Positions 1 through 8,951 of a stretch of DNA of 64,000 nt are shown here, in pieces. The stretch is from an uncultured Chitinophagaceae bacterium (GTDB lineage Bacteria; Bacteroidota; Bacteroidia; Chitinophagales; Chitinophagaceae): positions 372,001 to 436,000 of the forward strand of contig CALMED010000002.1 in NCBI GenBank assembly GCA_937862815.1, written 5' to 3'. Positions within the stretch are counted from its first letter, which is position 1. Each line of letters starts with the position of its first letter. The position numbers were made by a program, and so were the translations under genes. Under the pieces are notes generated by a model that saw only the letters and a program-made list of their open reading frames with translations, was not told where the DNA came from and ran no database searches.

Positions 1-51
1 AAGCTGGGCGAATGGAGCGTAGGCGAACAGGATCTCCGCACACCCCGTTAA
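1..51 (+). CDS. C-terminal end of an upstream gene (partial)
   Basis: The first 51 bases read as 16 codons followed by TAA with no earlier stop in that frame, so they are probably the tail of a gene that begins outside the window. The residues (ending GEQDLRTPR) are too few to name a family. The next gene starts 38 bases later on the same strand. Confidence 0.4.
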   Translation, partial: KLGEWSVGEQDLRTPR

Positions 52-88
52 TTTGCATCTTCAACTGCCGGCACAGGCTTTTAGCATT

Positions 89-574
89 ATGAGTACAACC
101 ATTCAGTTCAGCTACAGCAAATCACAGGTACTGCAGGCGCTGCGGTATCATTTTATCTCCAAGAAGGAGATCCGCATCCTCATCATCGTGATCAATGTAT
201 TTGCGCTTTTTGCGGCAGCCATGTTCTTCTGGAAGAAGATTGCGCCGCTGCCCTTCCTGCTGCTGTCGGTGATGTGGATCGTGCTGATGGTGTCCATCTG
301 GTTCATCTTACCTTTTTCCATCTACAGCCGCACCAAAACTTTCCGCGACCGTTTCACGCTAACCTTTCTCGACGGGTACATGCACCTCGAGAACCGCCTG
401 GGGGCCAAGGACTGGAATTACCAGCAGTTCCGGTACGTGGTGGAGACGCCCAATTTTTTTCATCTCTATGCCGATGAGCGCTCTTTCTTCCTGGTTCCGA
501 AAGACGCGTTCGAAGACAGCGATGCCACGCATGCGGTGCGGTTGCTGTTGCGGGAGAAGATCGGCAATAAATAA
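89..574 (+). CDS. YcxB-like membrane protein
   Basis: A 161-residue protein beginning MSTTIQFSY. I chose this ATG rather than the in-frame ATG 36 bases upstream because the leading residues before it look like untranslated sequence. Two membrane segments are visible at about residues 28-48 and 54-76. They are followed by a soluble C-terminal part of about 80 residues that alternates hydrophobic and charged positions and contains FRYVVETPNFFHLY, which resembles the YcxB-like domain. That layout (soluble start, two helices, YcxB-like tail) is the usual one in small Bacteroidota proteins of unknown role. The family has no known biochemical function. The next gene is separated by a promoter region of about 90 bases. 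Confidence 0.7.
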   Translation: MSTTIQFSYSKSQVLQALRYHFISKKEIRILIIVINVFALFAAAMFFWKKIAPLPFLLLSVMWIVLMVSIWFILPFSIYSRTKTFRDRFTLTFLDGYMHLENRLGAKDWNYQQFRYVVETPNFFHLYADERSFFLVPKDAFEDSDATHAVRLLLREKIGNK

Positions 575-619
575 GCAGTAGTATTCTATCAACCGTCTTC
601 GGAGGTTTTTTAAAAAACA

Positions 620-651
620 TTTGGTTTATAAATTAAACTAATTTATTTTTG
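620..651 (+). promoter_or_regulatory. Bacteroidota-type promoter for the TonB-dependent receptor
   Basis: TTTG at 620-623 and TATTTTTG at 644-651 match the -33 (TTTG) and -7 (TAnnTTTG) elements with 20 bases between them. The receptor start codon lies 16 bases downstream, so the leader would be very short. Confidence 0.6.
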
Positions 652-667
652 TGATAAATTTACAAAA

Positions 668-2920
668 ATGAAGAGCTGGATCCCCCTGTTGTTGGCATTG
701 GCGCTTGGCTTGCAGCTGAGCGCTCAAACCACCGTAGTGGGAGTGGTGACAGATAACCGCCGCCAGCCCTTGCCGGGGGCTTCGCTGGTGATCAGGGACA
801 GCTATGATGGCGCCACGGCCGATTCGGCTGGCCGCTTTCGCTTTGTAACCCATGAATCCGGCCGGAAATTACTCGATATTACGGCGGTTGGCTTCACACC
901 AGCGACCATGGAAGTGGAGCTAAAAGGGGGCGAATTCACCATACAGGTGCAACTGAAGGAGGCGATCACCGAGATGAGCGCGGTAGTGATCACCGCCGGG
1001 GCTTTTGAGGCCAGTGACCGCAAACGGGCTGCCGCCATCCTTTCCTCCATTGACATTGTAACCACGGCCAGCGCCAATGCCGATGTAACAGGCGCGTTAA
1101 AAACCCTGCCGGGCGCTCAGCAGGTAGGGGAGAGCGAGGGCCTGTTTGTGCGGGGCGGTACCGCCGGCGAAACCCGCACGTTTATTGACGGCACCCTGGT
1201 CAACAATTTTTTCTTTTCCAGTGTGCCCGGCATTGCCCAGCGGGGCCGGTTTTCGCCTTTTTTGTTTAAAGGAACCGTTTTCAGTACGGGCGGTTACAGC
1301 GCCCTCTACGGTCAGGCTCTTTCTGCGGCGCTGATCCTCGAAACCATTGACCTGCCGGAGCAGTCATCGGCCAGTATCAACGCCAGTGTCATCAGTATGG
1401 GCGGCGGCTTTCAGCACCTGGCACGCAATAAAAAATCTTCCTGGGGCATGGATGCCAACTACACCAATCTCGACCTGGCCTTTGCGCTCATACCGCAGCA
1501 ACAGCAATTTTCCCGAAGTCCGCAGGCCAACAGTCTTGATGCCAATTTCCGTATCAAAACCTCGGCCAACGGCATGCTCAAATACTATGGCTCGGTTACC
1601 ACCAACCGCATAGCCTTTACGCAGCCCAGCCTGGACTCGCTGGGGTACCTCGACCGGTTCTCGCTCCGTACCACCAATATGTATCACAACCTGAGCTGGA
1701 AGGAATCGCTGGGCGGCCGCTGGAAACTGCAGGCCGGCATTTCGTATACCCGGAATACCGATACCCTCCGCTTTGGCATGCAGGATGCAGGAAAACAAGA
1801 TGTACAGCTGCAGGGTCTGGAATTTAAAGAAGCGGCCCTGCAAAGCCGTGGTGATTATCTGAACGCAAAACTGGTTGTTGAGAAGCGGTTCCGGGGGCTG
1901 AATGTATTGCGCCTGGGGTCGGAGGTGAACCGGAGCAACGATGTGAGCGGATTTACCATTTACAACGGTACGCGCTTTGTCACCCGCATCCCCGAAACCA
2001 TCACCGCCGTATTTGCCGAGCAGGATCTGTATCTCACCAACCAGCTGGCTGCCAAGCTGGGTGTACGCGGCGAATATTCGCAGCTGCTGGCCCGTACCAA
2101 CCTGGCGCCCCGCCTGTCGCTGGCCTATAAACTCGGCAAGCAAAGCCAGGCATCGCTGGCTTACGGTGAGTTTTTCCAGAACCCCGAATTACGGCAACTG
2201 CCCATGCTGGCACCCCTGCAGTTTCAGCGGGCCACCCATTACATAGCCCAGTACCAGCTGACCACCCGGCTCACCACCCTGCGCCTCGAGGCATTTCACA
2301 AGCAGTACCACAACCTGGTGAAAACAGAGCCGGTCAACGGCCGTCAGCTGGCTGCATCCAACGGGGGCATTGGCGAAGCCAGTGGCATCGAACTGTTCTG
2401 GCGGGATAAAAAGAACATCAAAAACCTGGACTACTGGATATCCTATTCGTTCCTGGATACCCGGAGGGATTTTCTCAACTTTCCCGGTCGTATGGCCCCG
2501 AACTTTGCCGCCCGGCATACGGCATCGGTGGTGGCCAAGAAGTTTGTGACCAACTGGAAAACCAATATCAATTTTTCCTACAATTATGCCAGCGGCCGAC
2601 CTTTTTACAACATCCTGCACGATGCGGGCACCAATAAACCGTTTTTAAATGACCAGGGCCGGACGCCCGATTATCACAACATGAGTCTTGCCCTGAATTA
2701 CCTGCCGCATATCGGTAAAAAAGATGCCCGGATGTTTGCTGTGTATGTATTGAGCGTGAGCAACGTGATGAATTTCCGACAGGTGTTTGGTTATACTTAT
2801 TCGGCCAACGGGCAGCGCAGGCAGGCTTTGGAGCCGCCCGCCCGGATGTTTGTTTTCATCGGGGCATTTATCAGTTTTGGTGTGGACCGTACCGACGATG
2901 CCATTAATAACAATCTATAA
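668..2920 (+). CDS. TonB-dependent outer-membrane receptor with carboxypeptidase-like N-terminal domain
   Basis: A 750-residue outer-membrane receptor for TonB-energised import of a ligand that the sequence does not reveal. A signal peptide (residues 1-20, ending LSAQ) is followed by a carboxypeptidase-regulatory-like beta-sandwich (about 23-100, VVGVVTDNRRQPLPGASLVI). Next come a plug domain (about 110-235, including ALKTLPGAQQ and FVRGGTAGETRTFIDG) and a long region of alternating beta strands forming the barrel to the C-terminus. It has no SusD partner next to it, so a polysaccharide-utilisation role is not supported. It is shorter than SusC proteins (about 1000 residues) and closer to the small CarboxypepD_reg / plug / barrel class. 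It is followed 19 bases later by a 2TM-domain gene, probably co-transcribed. Confidence 0.9.
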   Translation: MKSWIPLLLALALGLQLSAQTTVVGVVTDNRRQPLPGASLVIRDSYDGATADSAGRFRFVTHESGRKLLDITAVGFTPATMEVELKGGEFTIQVQLKEAITEMSAVVITAGAFEASDRKRAAAILSSIDIVTTASANADVTGALKTLPGAQQVGESEGLFVRGGTAGETRTFIDGTLVNNFFFSSVPGIAQRGRFSPFLFKGTVFSTGGYSALYGQALSAALILETIDLPEQSSASINASVISMGGGFQHLARNKKSSWGMDANYTNLDLAFALIPQQQQFSRSPQANSLDANFRIKTSANGMLKYYGSVTTNRIAFTQPSLDSLGYLDRFSLRTTNMYHNLSWKESLGGRWKLQAGISYTRNTDTLRFGMQDAGKQDVQLQGLEFKEAALQSRGDYLNAKLVVEKRFRGLNVLRLGSEVNRSNDVSGFTIYNGTRFVTRIPETITAVFAEQDLYLTNQLAAKLGVRGEYSQLLARTNLAPRLSLAYKLGKQSQASLAYGEFFQNPELRQLPMLAPLQFQRATHYIAQYQLTTRLTTLRLEAFHKQYHNLVKTEPVNGRQLAASNGGIGEASGIELFWRDKKNIKNLDYWISYSFLDTRRDFLNFPGRMAPNFAARHTASVVAKKFVTNWKTNINFSYNYASGRPFYNILHDAGTNKPFLNDQGRTPDYHNMSLALNYLPHIGKKDARMFAVYVLSVSNVMNFRQVFGYTYSANGQRRQALEPPARMFVFIGAFISFGVDRTDDAINNNL

Positions 2921-2939
2921 CACAATAAAACACAACATC

Positions 2940-3257
2940 ATGAGCAATTTTCAACGCATCCCCGAGGGAATGAACGACCCCAAAGACCGCCAGCTGTGGG
3001 AACTGGCCGAACGCAGAGCGTCCTTTAAGAAACACCTGCTGGTGTATGTATTGGTAAACGCCTTTCTCTGGTTTCTCTGGTACCAGGGCGGCCAGCGCAC
3101 CGGCTCGTACGGTATCCCCTGGGCCTTGTGGGCCACCTTTGGCTGGGGCATTGGACTGGTATCGCATTATGTAAGTGCTTTTGTACGTCCTTTTTCCAAT
3201 GATGTGGAAAGGGAATACGAAAAGCTGAAGCGGGAGCAGGAAGAAAAGAAAATCTGA
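2940..3257 (+). CDS. 2TM domain protein
   Basis: A 105-residue protein starting MSNFQRIPEG. The longer in-frame extension upstream lies inside the receptor gene and is not real. A charged N-terminal helix is followed by two membrane helices (about 32-48 and 62-85) joined by a short Gly-rich loop. The tail is basic and acidic (REYEKLKREQEEKK). This is the architecture of the 2TM domain family, found alone or fused to LytTR regulators and histidine kinases in Bacteroidota. Function unknown; it is probably carried in the receptor transcript. Confidence 0.7.
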   Translation: MSNFQRIPEGMNDPKDRQLWELAERRASFKKHLLVYVLVNAFLWFLWYQGGQRTGSYGIPWALWATFGWGIGLVSHYVSAFVRPFSNDVEREYEKLKREQEEKKI

Positions 3258-3284
3258 TGGCATCATCTTTAAAAAGTAAATAGC

Positions 3285-3923
3285 ATGAAAAAATTATGGT
3301 TTCTTCTGCTGGTGCTGGTGGTTGCCGGCAGCAGCCAGGCCCAGAATGAGAAATATGTTAAAGCTATGGGAACGCAATTGGTTGCCATGAGTCAAGCGGG
3401 CACTCCGGCAGCGATGCAGGAAGTGGTACATGGTTTTGAACGGATTGCCAAAGCGGAAAAGAATCAATGGCTGGCATATTACTATGCAGGCCTCAGCCAG
3501 GTATGGCACGCCTTTCTGTTGAACGATCCGGCGCAGTACGACGCACTGGCCGACAAAGCGGAAGCTTTTCTTGAAGCGGCGGAAGCGTTGGTGCAGGGCG
3601 AATCGGAGCTGGCCATGCTGGCGGCCATGGTGGGTACCCTGCGCATGGCAGCAGATCCCATGAGCCGGTTTATGCAATACAGTCCGCGTATCAGTCAATA
3701 CCTGGAGCTGGCCAAACAATTGAATCCCGGCAACCCCCGCCCGTATTTCTGGCAGGGGCAGAGCCTGCTGCGTACGCCGGAGCAGTTTGGCGGCGGTTGT
3801 GCCAATGCCCGTCCGCTTCTGGAAGAAGCCCTGCGCCGATTTACCACATTTGAGCCGGCAACGCCACTGCATCCGGTGTGGGGCAAGCCGCAAACTGAAC
3901 AATTGCTGGGATCGTGTAAATAA
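3285..3923 (+). CDS. Exported alpha-helical protein, TPR-like
   Basis: A 212-residue protein with a signal peptide (residues 1-19, ending SSQAQ). The mature part is helical, with paired helices such as KNQWLAYYYAGLSQVWHAF and LADKAEAFLEAAEALV that resemble tetratricopeptide repeats. The segment PGNPRPYFWQGQSLLRTPEQFGGG near the C-terminus is the kind of motif seen in small periplasmic TPR-like proteins of this phylum. It lies 27 bases after the 2TM gene in the same direction. Probably periplasmic; partner and function unknown. Confidence 0.6.
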   Translation: MKKLWFLLLVLVVAGSSQAQNEKYVKAMGTQLVAMSQAGTPAAMQEVVHGFERIAKAEKNQWLAYYYAGLSQVWHAFLLNDPAQYDALADKAEAFLEAAEALVQGESELAMLAAMVGTLRMAADPMSRFMQYSPRISQYLELAKQLNPGNPRPYFWQGQSLLRTPEQFGGGCANARPLLEEALRRFTTFEPATPLHPVWGKPQTEQLLGSCK

Positions 3924-3960
3924 TGTGTACGTGGCCGGCCGCCACCTGCACAGACTCCTT

Positions 3961-3968
3961 TATTTTTG
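3961..3968 (+). promoter_or_regulatory. -7 promoter element for the membrane-pair operon
   Basis: TATTTTTG matches TAnnTTTG exactly and lies 17 bases before the ATG of the first membrane protein. A separate transcript therefore seems to start here for the two membrane proteins and the winged-helix regulator. Confidence 0.5.
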
Positions 3969-3985
3969 AAACTTAAACCCACGCG

Positions 3986-4597
3986 ATGCAAGAACCTGCA
4001 TTCACACCGTCGGACAGTCTGCAACTCATTGAAGAGATGATTCAAAAGGCGCAGGGCCGTTTCAGTGATAACGGTCACCTGTACCTCCTCTGGGGCTGGG
4101 TAATTCTGCTGTGCAGCAGCACCAGTTTTGTGCTGGTTCATTTTTTTCACAGCTTCACCTGGCTCAATGCCGTATGGATGCTCACCCTCCCCACCATGGT
4201 GTACCAGATGATTTACCTGGCCCGTCACCGGAATAAAAAAAGGGTGAAGACCTACACCGATGAAATCAACAACTTTGTGTGGGTGGTGTTTGTGATCATG
4301 GGCTTTCTCACCGGTGTGGTGGTGGGCAGAAGCGGCCATCCCGAACTGCTCAACCCCATGATCCTGGTGTTGTACGGCATGCCTACTTTCTTATCGGGCG
4401 TTATCCTCCGCTTCCTGCCCCTGCGCATCGGGGCGTTATCCTGCTGGGCGTTGGCCCTCCTGGCTGTCTTTTTGCCGGTATCCTATTCCTTTTTACTGAT
4501 CGCTCTGGCGGTGATCGCCGCCTGGATTGTACCCGGGTATCTTTTACGTTCACAATTTAAACAACAGGAGTCGCATGCAGGAACAACCCATCTCTGA
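3986..4597 (+). CDS. Multi-pass membrane protein, first of a tandem paralogous pair
   Basis: A 203-residue integral membrane protein. A soluble N-terminal helix (DSLQLIEEMIQKAQ) is followed by about six hydrophobic segments: roughly 31-50, 57-75, 94-113, 121-140, 146-160 and 163-183. The next gene encodes a protein with the same plan and a matching N-terminus (ESLQIIRQMIATAK, then LWGW in both), so the two arose by duplication. No catalytic motif is visible. Its 3' end overlaps the paralogue by 23 bases, which suggests translational coupling. With the winged-helix regulator just downstream, the trio may be a small stress-response or sensing unit, but that is inference. Confidence 0.65.
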   Translation: MQEPAFTPSDSLQLIEEMIQKAQGRFSDNGHLYLLWGWVILLCSSTSFVLVHFFHSFTWLNAVWMLTLPTMVYQMIYLARHRNKKRVKTYTDEINNFVWVVFVIMGFLTGVVVGRSGHPELLNPMILVLYGMPTFLSGVILRFLPLRIGALSCWALALLAVFLPVSYSFLLIALAVIAAWIVPGYLLRSQFKQQESHAGTTHL

Positions 4598-5174
4598 GCA
4601 GGAAAGTCTGCAGATCATCCGGCAGATGATTGCTACGGCCAAGCAGGAACAGAAAGACGATGGTATGGGCTGGATTTTGTGGGGCTGGCTGTTGTTTGCA
4701 GGATCCACTCTGTCCTTCCTCAACCAGTTCACCCGCTGGGTAAATGATTTCTTTTTCTGGAACCTGTTTGGCTTTCTGTCACTGATTATGTTGGTGGCCG
4801 GTCTGGTCCGCTCTGTGCGGCCGCGTACAACGCAACGGGTTCGTACCTATACCAATGAATTGTATAGTAAGCTGAATGTGGGCTTTTTTATGACCCTAAT
4901 TCTGATCATTGTATCCATCAATGTGGGCGTGCGTCCATCGCTGGGCTTTGGCCTCTTGCTGGCGCTCTATGGTTTCTGGATGCTCATTTACGGGGCCCTG
5001 ATGCATTTCCGTCCTTCGGTAGCAGGCGCATGGATCAATTGGGCGCTGGCACTGGCCACCCTGCTGGCGGGTGATTTTAAATGGGCCATGCTGTTTCACG
5101 CCGTGGCTGTGCTGGCGGGTTATATTGTACCCGGACATATGGCCTATGCACAATTCAAACGCGGGCAGGAATAA
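4575..5174 (+). CDS. Multi-pass membrane protein, second of the pair
   Basis: A 199-residue membrane protein starting MQEQPISEQESL. This start is preceded by AACAGGAG, a plausible ribosome binding site inside the upstream gene. The upstream in-frame ATG at 4527 would add residues that do not align with the paralogue. About six hydrophobic segments are visible in the same order as in the preceding gene, with the shared RTYTNE / KTYTDE motif after the second helix. Function unknown. Confidence 0.65.
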   Translation: MQEQPISEQESLQIIRQMIATAKQEQKDDGMGWILWGWLLFAGSTLSFLNQFTRWVNDFFFWNLFGFLSLIMLVAGLVRSVRPRTTQRVRTYTNELYSKLNVGFFMTLILIIVSINVGVRPSLGFGLLLALYGFWMLIYGALMHFRPSVAGAWINWALALATLLAGDFKWAMLFHAVAVLAGYIVPGHMAYAQFKRGQE

Positions 5175-5191
5175 GCTGGCGCACCCCCAAC

Positions 5192-5476
5192 ATGTTTAAA
5201 GAACTTGATCCCATATTACATTCACAGTTGCGGTTAGCCGTGATGAGCCTCCTCATCGGGGTGAAGGAGGCGGAGTTTACCTTCATCCGGGAGAAAACGG
5301 GCGCCACCGCCGGGAACCTCAGTGTGCAGATCACCAAGCTGAAGGAGGCGGGCTACGTGGATGTGATCAAGCAATTCAAAGAAAACTACCCGCAAACCAT
5401 CTGCCGCGTCACACCCCAGGGCGTAAGGGCATTTGAAAATTATGTGAAAGCCCTGCAAAGCTATCTGCCCAAATAA
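5192..5476 (+). CDS. Small winged-helix transcriptional regulator
   Basis: A 94-residue protein that is almost entirely one winged helix-turn-helix domain. The segments are an N-terminal helix (HSQLRLAVMSLLI), a recognition region (TGATAGNLSVQITKLKEAGYV) and a wing (FKENYPQTICRVTPQGVRAFENYV). It fits the short MarR/PadR-like class annotated as a winged helix DNA-binding domain (PF13601). These proteins often sit downstream of membrane proteins they regulate. Lying 17 bases after the membrane pair, it probably controls that operon. The longer in-frame reading from 5081 overlaps the previous gene and is rejected. Confidence 0.8.
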   Translation: MFKELDPILHSQLRLAVMSLLIGVKEAEFTFIREKTGATAGNLSVQITKLKEAGYVDVIKQFKENYPQTICRVTPQGVRAFENYVKALQSYLPK

Positions 5477-5479
5477 AGC

Positions 5480-5513
5480 GGGGCCGCCCCAGGCGGACGG
5501 CCCCTTTGTTTTT
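5480..5513. terminator. Intrinsic terminator between convergent genes
   Basis: GGGGCCG at 5480-5486 pairs with CGGCCCC at 5498-5504 and is followed by TTTGTTTTT. It ends the rightward operon and sits just before the stop codon of the leftward surface-protein gene. Confidence 0.85.
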
Positions 5514-5529
5514 CATAAAGGAGAATGGG

Positions 5530-7698
5530 TTACTGTTTCACTACGCGGAAACTGTGTTTTCCTTCCGGAGTAAGAACGTTTACAATATACATTCCACCCG
5601 GTAAACGATCGAGCTGGTCAATGCGGAACAGGTTATGACCTTTCATGCCAGCCAGTTGTTTTACCAATACCACCTGGCCCCTTCCGTCGGCTACCTGAAC
5701 GTCCACCCGACCCGGTTCACCCAGTATGGCGGTGAACTGCAGGAAGTTGTTCAAGGGGTTGGGACCACTGAGGAATACGCGGTACCCGGTGTTGCCATTG
5801 TTCAGCTTGAGGATGCCGGACAGGAAGATCTTGCCATCAAGGCCGGTTTCCCGCAGGCGGTAGAACACTACGGGGGGCGTATTGTCAACCTGGTCGGTCC
5901 AGTTGTAGTTTTTCGGTGTCTCACTGCTGCCGTTCACGGCAATCACACCGCTGGTTTGGAAGGTTATGCCATCAAAACTGCGCTGTACTTCGTATTGCTG
6001 CGTATTTGTTTCGCTGGCTACCTGCCACTGCAGGCGGGCAGTGCGCCCGTCGAATTGACCGTTGAAGGCCACCAGCCGGATAGCCAGTGGAGCCTGGTTG
6101 GCACCGATTACGGCAAAGCCGTCGTCTGTAAACAATTCACCTGCTTCCGACCAGGCATACATCCGAACGATGTTGCTGATCTGTACGGCATGGAGCGCTT
6201 TGGCCTGGAACATCACTTTGAAATGCTGTCCCTGCACCAGGGTGCCGCCGGTCGCGGCACAGGCACCGGTACCTACGTGGAAATGCAGGTAGGTTTTTCC
6301 GTTGAAGGTGCCCACATGTGAGCAGTCATCCCCCTCGGCATCGGTGATGGCTACCCATTGGTTGAGGGTGTAGTCCCACCGCTTCATGCTGCCGGCAACA
6401 TATTCAAGCGCAGCACTAAGGGTATCGGTCACCCTAACATTGTACGCATAACCGGTGGCGCTCACTTCGTCCCATCCTTCAATGGTGAACGTGAGGATTT
6501 CGTACCGCTCCACGAAATTATTGCCGTTGGCATCGGTCACCAATTTGTTGACCTGGATCTGGGGTGGTTGCATTTTAATGCTGAAAGCAAACAGACTGGG
6601 GAAGTACTGATCGGCTTCGGTGCCAAACACTATGGTGGCTTCCTTGGTGCCGCCGGTAATGCCAAAGGAGCCGCCCACGTCAATTTCGTCAATGTCAATG
6701 CCGAATTGATTGAGGTAGCTCGGGTTTTTGGTGGTTACATGTACACCGTTCTTCGAGATGGTGCCATTCCACATATTGGCGGCCGGATTAACGGCATCGC
6801 TGTACGTATAGCCATTGATGCGCAGGTAGTCGCCTGCCGGGTTACCGGAAGAAGCGGCCAGGGCGGCATCGCCTTCCCAGCTCATCACGCTGAGCTTCGC
6901 ATCGGCGGGCACCAGCGTACCCTCGGGGGCGTTGAGTCCGGTCAGAGTAATAGTGCGGGTAGTTACGGCGCCACCGCTGTAAACCTGCAGGTAGCCATCG
7001 TAGACCCGGATGCTGTTCCAGTCGAGGGTGGGGTTTTCATACACCACTACAATGGTCCAGCCGCCGAAATAGCCACCGCCTCCCCCCATGGTTCCTGCTG
7101 ATCCGGCCATATCGGCAACTGTATACGTTCCGGCTTTGGCACCGTTCACGATATCGGTAATGTCCAGGTAGGTCTGGTAAACAGTCTGGGTTGTACTGAT
7201 GGCGTATTTGTCCAACTGTGCCGATGGGGCGGTATAAGTCATATATGAGCCGCCCGGGGCTTTCAGTTTGATTGTCCGGATGTTGGCGTCATTGGTTGTG
7301 ATGGCCGTATTAATAATGCGGGCACCCCAGTACAGCCGGGCAAACCGGATGGTATTGGTGCCGGCTGGCAATGCCAGGTCGGCCGAGGAAGAACGGCTGG
7401 TAGTGGGATCGCTGTCAATGTCCACAAACTGCATGTTGTTTTCGTCGTTGGTATAGATACTGGTCGTGCTGTTAGTGGGAGAGTAAACAAAATAATTCAT
7501 GCGGGTGGTATTCACTGTACCGGTGCTGCCCGAGCCGGAGGAGTAAATGGCCATGGCGGTATTACCAAACATTACATGACCGCCGCGGATGTTGTCGGAG
7601 TAGATGCTGTTAAAACCCCGGATAACCTGGGCGTGGAGCTGGATACCCAGGAAGGAGGCAAGCAATGTGGCAACAAGGGGTAAAAGTCTCGTTTTCAT
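5530..7698 (-). CDS. Exported surface protein with T9SS C-terminal sorting domain
   Basis: A 722-residue exported protein starting MKTRLLPLVATLL with a signal peptide ending IQLHAQ. The ORF is open 94 codons further upstream, but that part has no signal-like features, so the internal ATG, preceded by an A-rich Shine-Dalgarno region, is chosen. The first 400 residues form a Gly/Ser/Thr-rich beta domain (LYWGARI, GGGGGYFGGWTIVVVYENP) of the kind seen in DUF11-type adhesin-like proteins. A DUF11-like section follows (VNKLVTDANGNNFVERYEILTFTI cut here to its type), then a fibronectin-like segment (LQWQVASETNTQQYEVQRS). The last 80 residues (GPNPLNN to GGMYIVNV and FRVVKQ) are a type A sorting domain that directs secretion through the type IX system and surface attachment. 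Ligand unknown. Confidence 0.85.
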   Translation of the reverse strand: MKTRLLPLVATLLASFLGIQLHAQVIRGFNSIYSDNIRGGHVMFGNTAMAIYSSGSGSTGTVNTTRMNYFVYSPTNSTTSIYTNDENNMQFVDIDSDPTTSRSSSADLALPAGTNTIRFARLYWGARIINTAITTNDANIRTIKLKAPGGSYMTYTAPSAQLDKYAISTTQTVYQTYLDITDIVNGAKAGTYTVADMAGSAGTMGGGGGYFGGWTIVVVYENPTLDWNSIRVYDGYLQVYSGGAVTTRTITLTGLNAPEGTLVPADAKLSVMSWEGDAALAASSGNPAGDYLRINGYTYSDAVNPAANMWNGTISKNGVHVTTKNPSYLNQFGIDIDEIDVGGSFGITGGTKEATIVFGTEADQYFPSLFAFSIKMQPPQIQVNKLVTDANGNNFVERYEILTFTIEGWDEVSATGYAYNVRVTDTLSAALEYVAGSMKRWDYTLNQWVAITDAEGDDCSHVGTFNGKTYLHFHVGTGACAATGGTLVQGQHFKVMFQAKALHAVQISNIVRMYAWSEAGELFTDDGFAVIGANQAPLAIRLVAFNGQFDGRTARLQWQVASETNTQQYEVQRSFDGITFQTSGVIAVNGSSETPKNYNWTDQVDNTPPVVFYRLRETGLDGKIFLSGILKLNNGNTGYRVFLSGPNPLNNFLQFTAILGEPGRVDVQVADGRGQVVLVKQLAGMKGHNLFRIDQLDRLPGGMYIVNVLTPEGKHSFRVVKQ

Positions 7699-8012
7699 AA
7701 CTTTCTTTTTGGGGTGATCATTGTGGTTTTTGCAGATACCGGATTTGAAGGGAGGTTTTTCCGGAAGAGATACGGACCCAAAGAAAGTATGGTGGTACGT
7801 TAGTGCATCGGAAGGGGTTGGACGCAGTAATACTGCACACCTAATATACCAAGGGGAGGTCGGGTGAAACCATGATATGACGGCTGCGGTTGTATGACGG
7901 GGATCATTTTTTCCGCTGGAAGCGCCTGTTTTGCTTCCATGGTTTCTTGGCAATTCTTTCTGCCGCATCGTGGTATGCAAACATTATCTTTAATTCCTTG
8001 TTTACTTTGCCG
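7699..8012. other. Divergent intergenic region
   Basis: These 314 bases separate the leftward surface-protein gene from the rightward ABC transporter genes, so they should hold promoters for both. A TACTTTGC string at 8004-8011, one base shorter than the -7 consensus, lies directly before the ATG of the ATPase gene. No exact -7 match was found for the leftward gene. Open frames crossing this region carry no recognisable protein. Confidence 0.5.
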
Positions 8013-8951
8013 ATGTCTTCCCCCCTCATACAGGTTACAGGTCTCACCAAAGTGTTCCGTGAGCTGACCGCAGTGGACCAGCTTTCGTTTTCCGTTAATG
8101 AAGGCGATGTGTACGGCTTTCTCGGCCAGAACGGTGCGGGCAAGTCCACCACCATCCGCATGCTGCTCACCCTGATAGCTCCCACCACCGGTGATATTCA
8201 ACTCTTTGGTTATAACCTGCGCACCCACCGCCGGGAGATTCTCCGCCAGGTAGGGGCGGTGATAGAACGCCCTGACCTCTACAAATACCTCAGTGGCTAT
8301 GAAAACCTGGCCTTGTTTGCCCGCATGAGTGGCCTGCGGCCCGAACGCCGGCGCCTGATGGAGCAGCTGGAACTGGTAGGACTGGCCAACCGGGCAGGAA
8401 GTAAAGTGCGCACCTATTCGCAGGGCATGAAACAGCGGCTGGGACTGGCCATCGCCCTGGTGCACGACCCCCGGCTCATCGTGCTGGATGAACCCACCAA
8501 TGGCCTCGATCCACAGGGGATTGCTGATATGCGCAACCTCATCCTCCAGCTTAGCCACAAAATGGGAAAAACGGTCCTGGTGTCATCGCATCTGCTGAGT
8601 GAAGTGGAGCAAATTGCCAACCGTATGCTCATCATCGACAAAGGGAAGAAACGGGTGGAAGGCGAAGTGCGTACCCTGTTCCACCCCGACGATACCGTGG
8701 TGCACCTGCAGGTAAGCGATGCGGCAGCCTGCCAGGCCTTGCTGCAGCAGGGGCCTTACGCAACCCGGCTGAAAGGACGGGATGCGGGTGGGCTGGAACT
8801 GGGCATGCGGAAAGAGGAGGTGCCGGCCTTCAACCGGTACCTCGTGCAGGCAGGAGTGGAGGTGCTGGGCATCTCTGCCCGCCACTCACTGGAAGATTAT
8901 TTCTTAAAAATCACGACCTCCAACCAACATGTGGAAGCTTACACAGATTGA
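8013..8951 (+). CDS. ABC transporter ATP-binding protein
   Basis: A 312-residue ATPase of the ABC-2 (NatA/CcmA-like) class. Visible motifs are Walker A GQNGAGKST (about residues 38-46), signature YSQGMKQRLGLA, Walker B LIVLDEPTNGLDP and switch histidine in VSSHLL. A C-terminal extension of about 90 residues after the ATPase core is typical of DrrA/NatA-type exporters. The start chosen is MSSPLIQV; the reading frame is open upstream but without coding character. It overlaps the permease gene by 23 bases, so the two products form one exporter. Substrate unknown. Confidence 0.9.
   Translation: MSSPLIQVTGLTKVFRELTAVDQLSFSVNEGDVYGFLGQNGAGKSTTIRMLLTLIAPTTGDIQLFGYNLRTHRREILRQVGAVIERPDLYKYLSGYENLALFARMSGLRPERRRLMEQLELVGLANRAGSKVRTYSQGMKQRLGLAIALVHDPRLIVLDEPTNGLDPQGIADMRNLILQLSHKMGKTVLVSSHLLSEVEQIANRMLIIDKGKKRVEGEVRTLFHPDDTVVHLQVSDAAACQALLQQGPYATRLKGRDAGGLELGMRKEEVPAFNRYLVQAGVEVLGISARHSLEDYFLKITTSNQHVEAYTD

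Noticed and set aside
7800..8558. 252-codon minus-strand open frame across the ABC ATPase start
   Set aside because: It runs antisense through Walker A and the signature motif of the ATPase and has no recognisable protein features.
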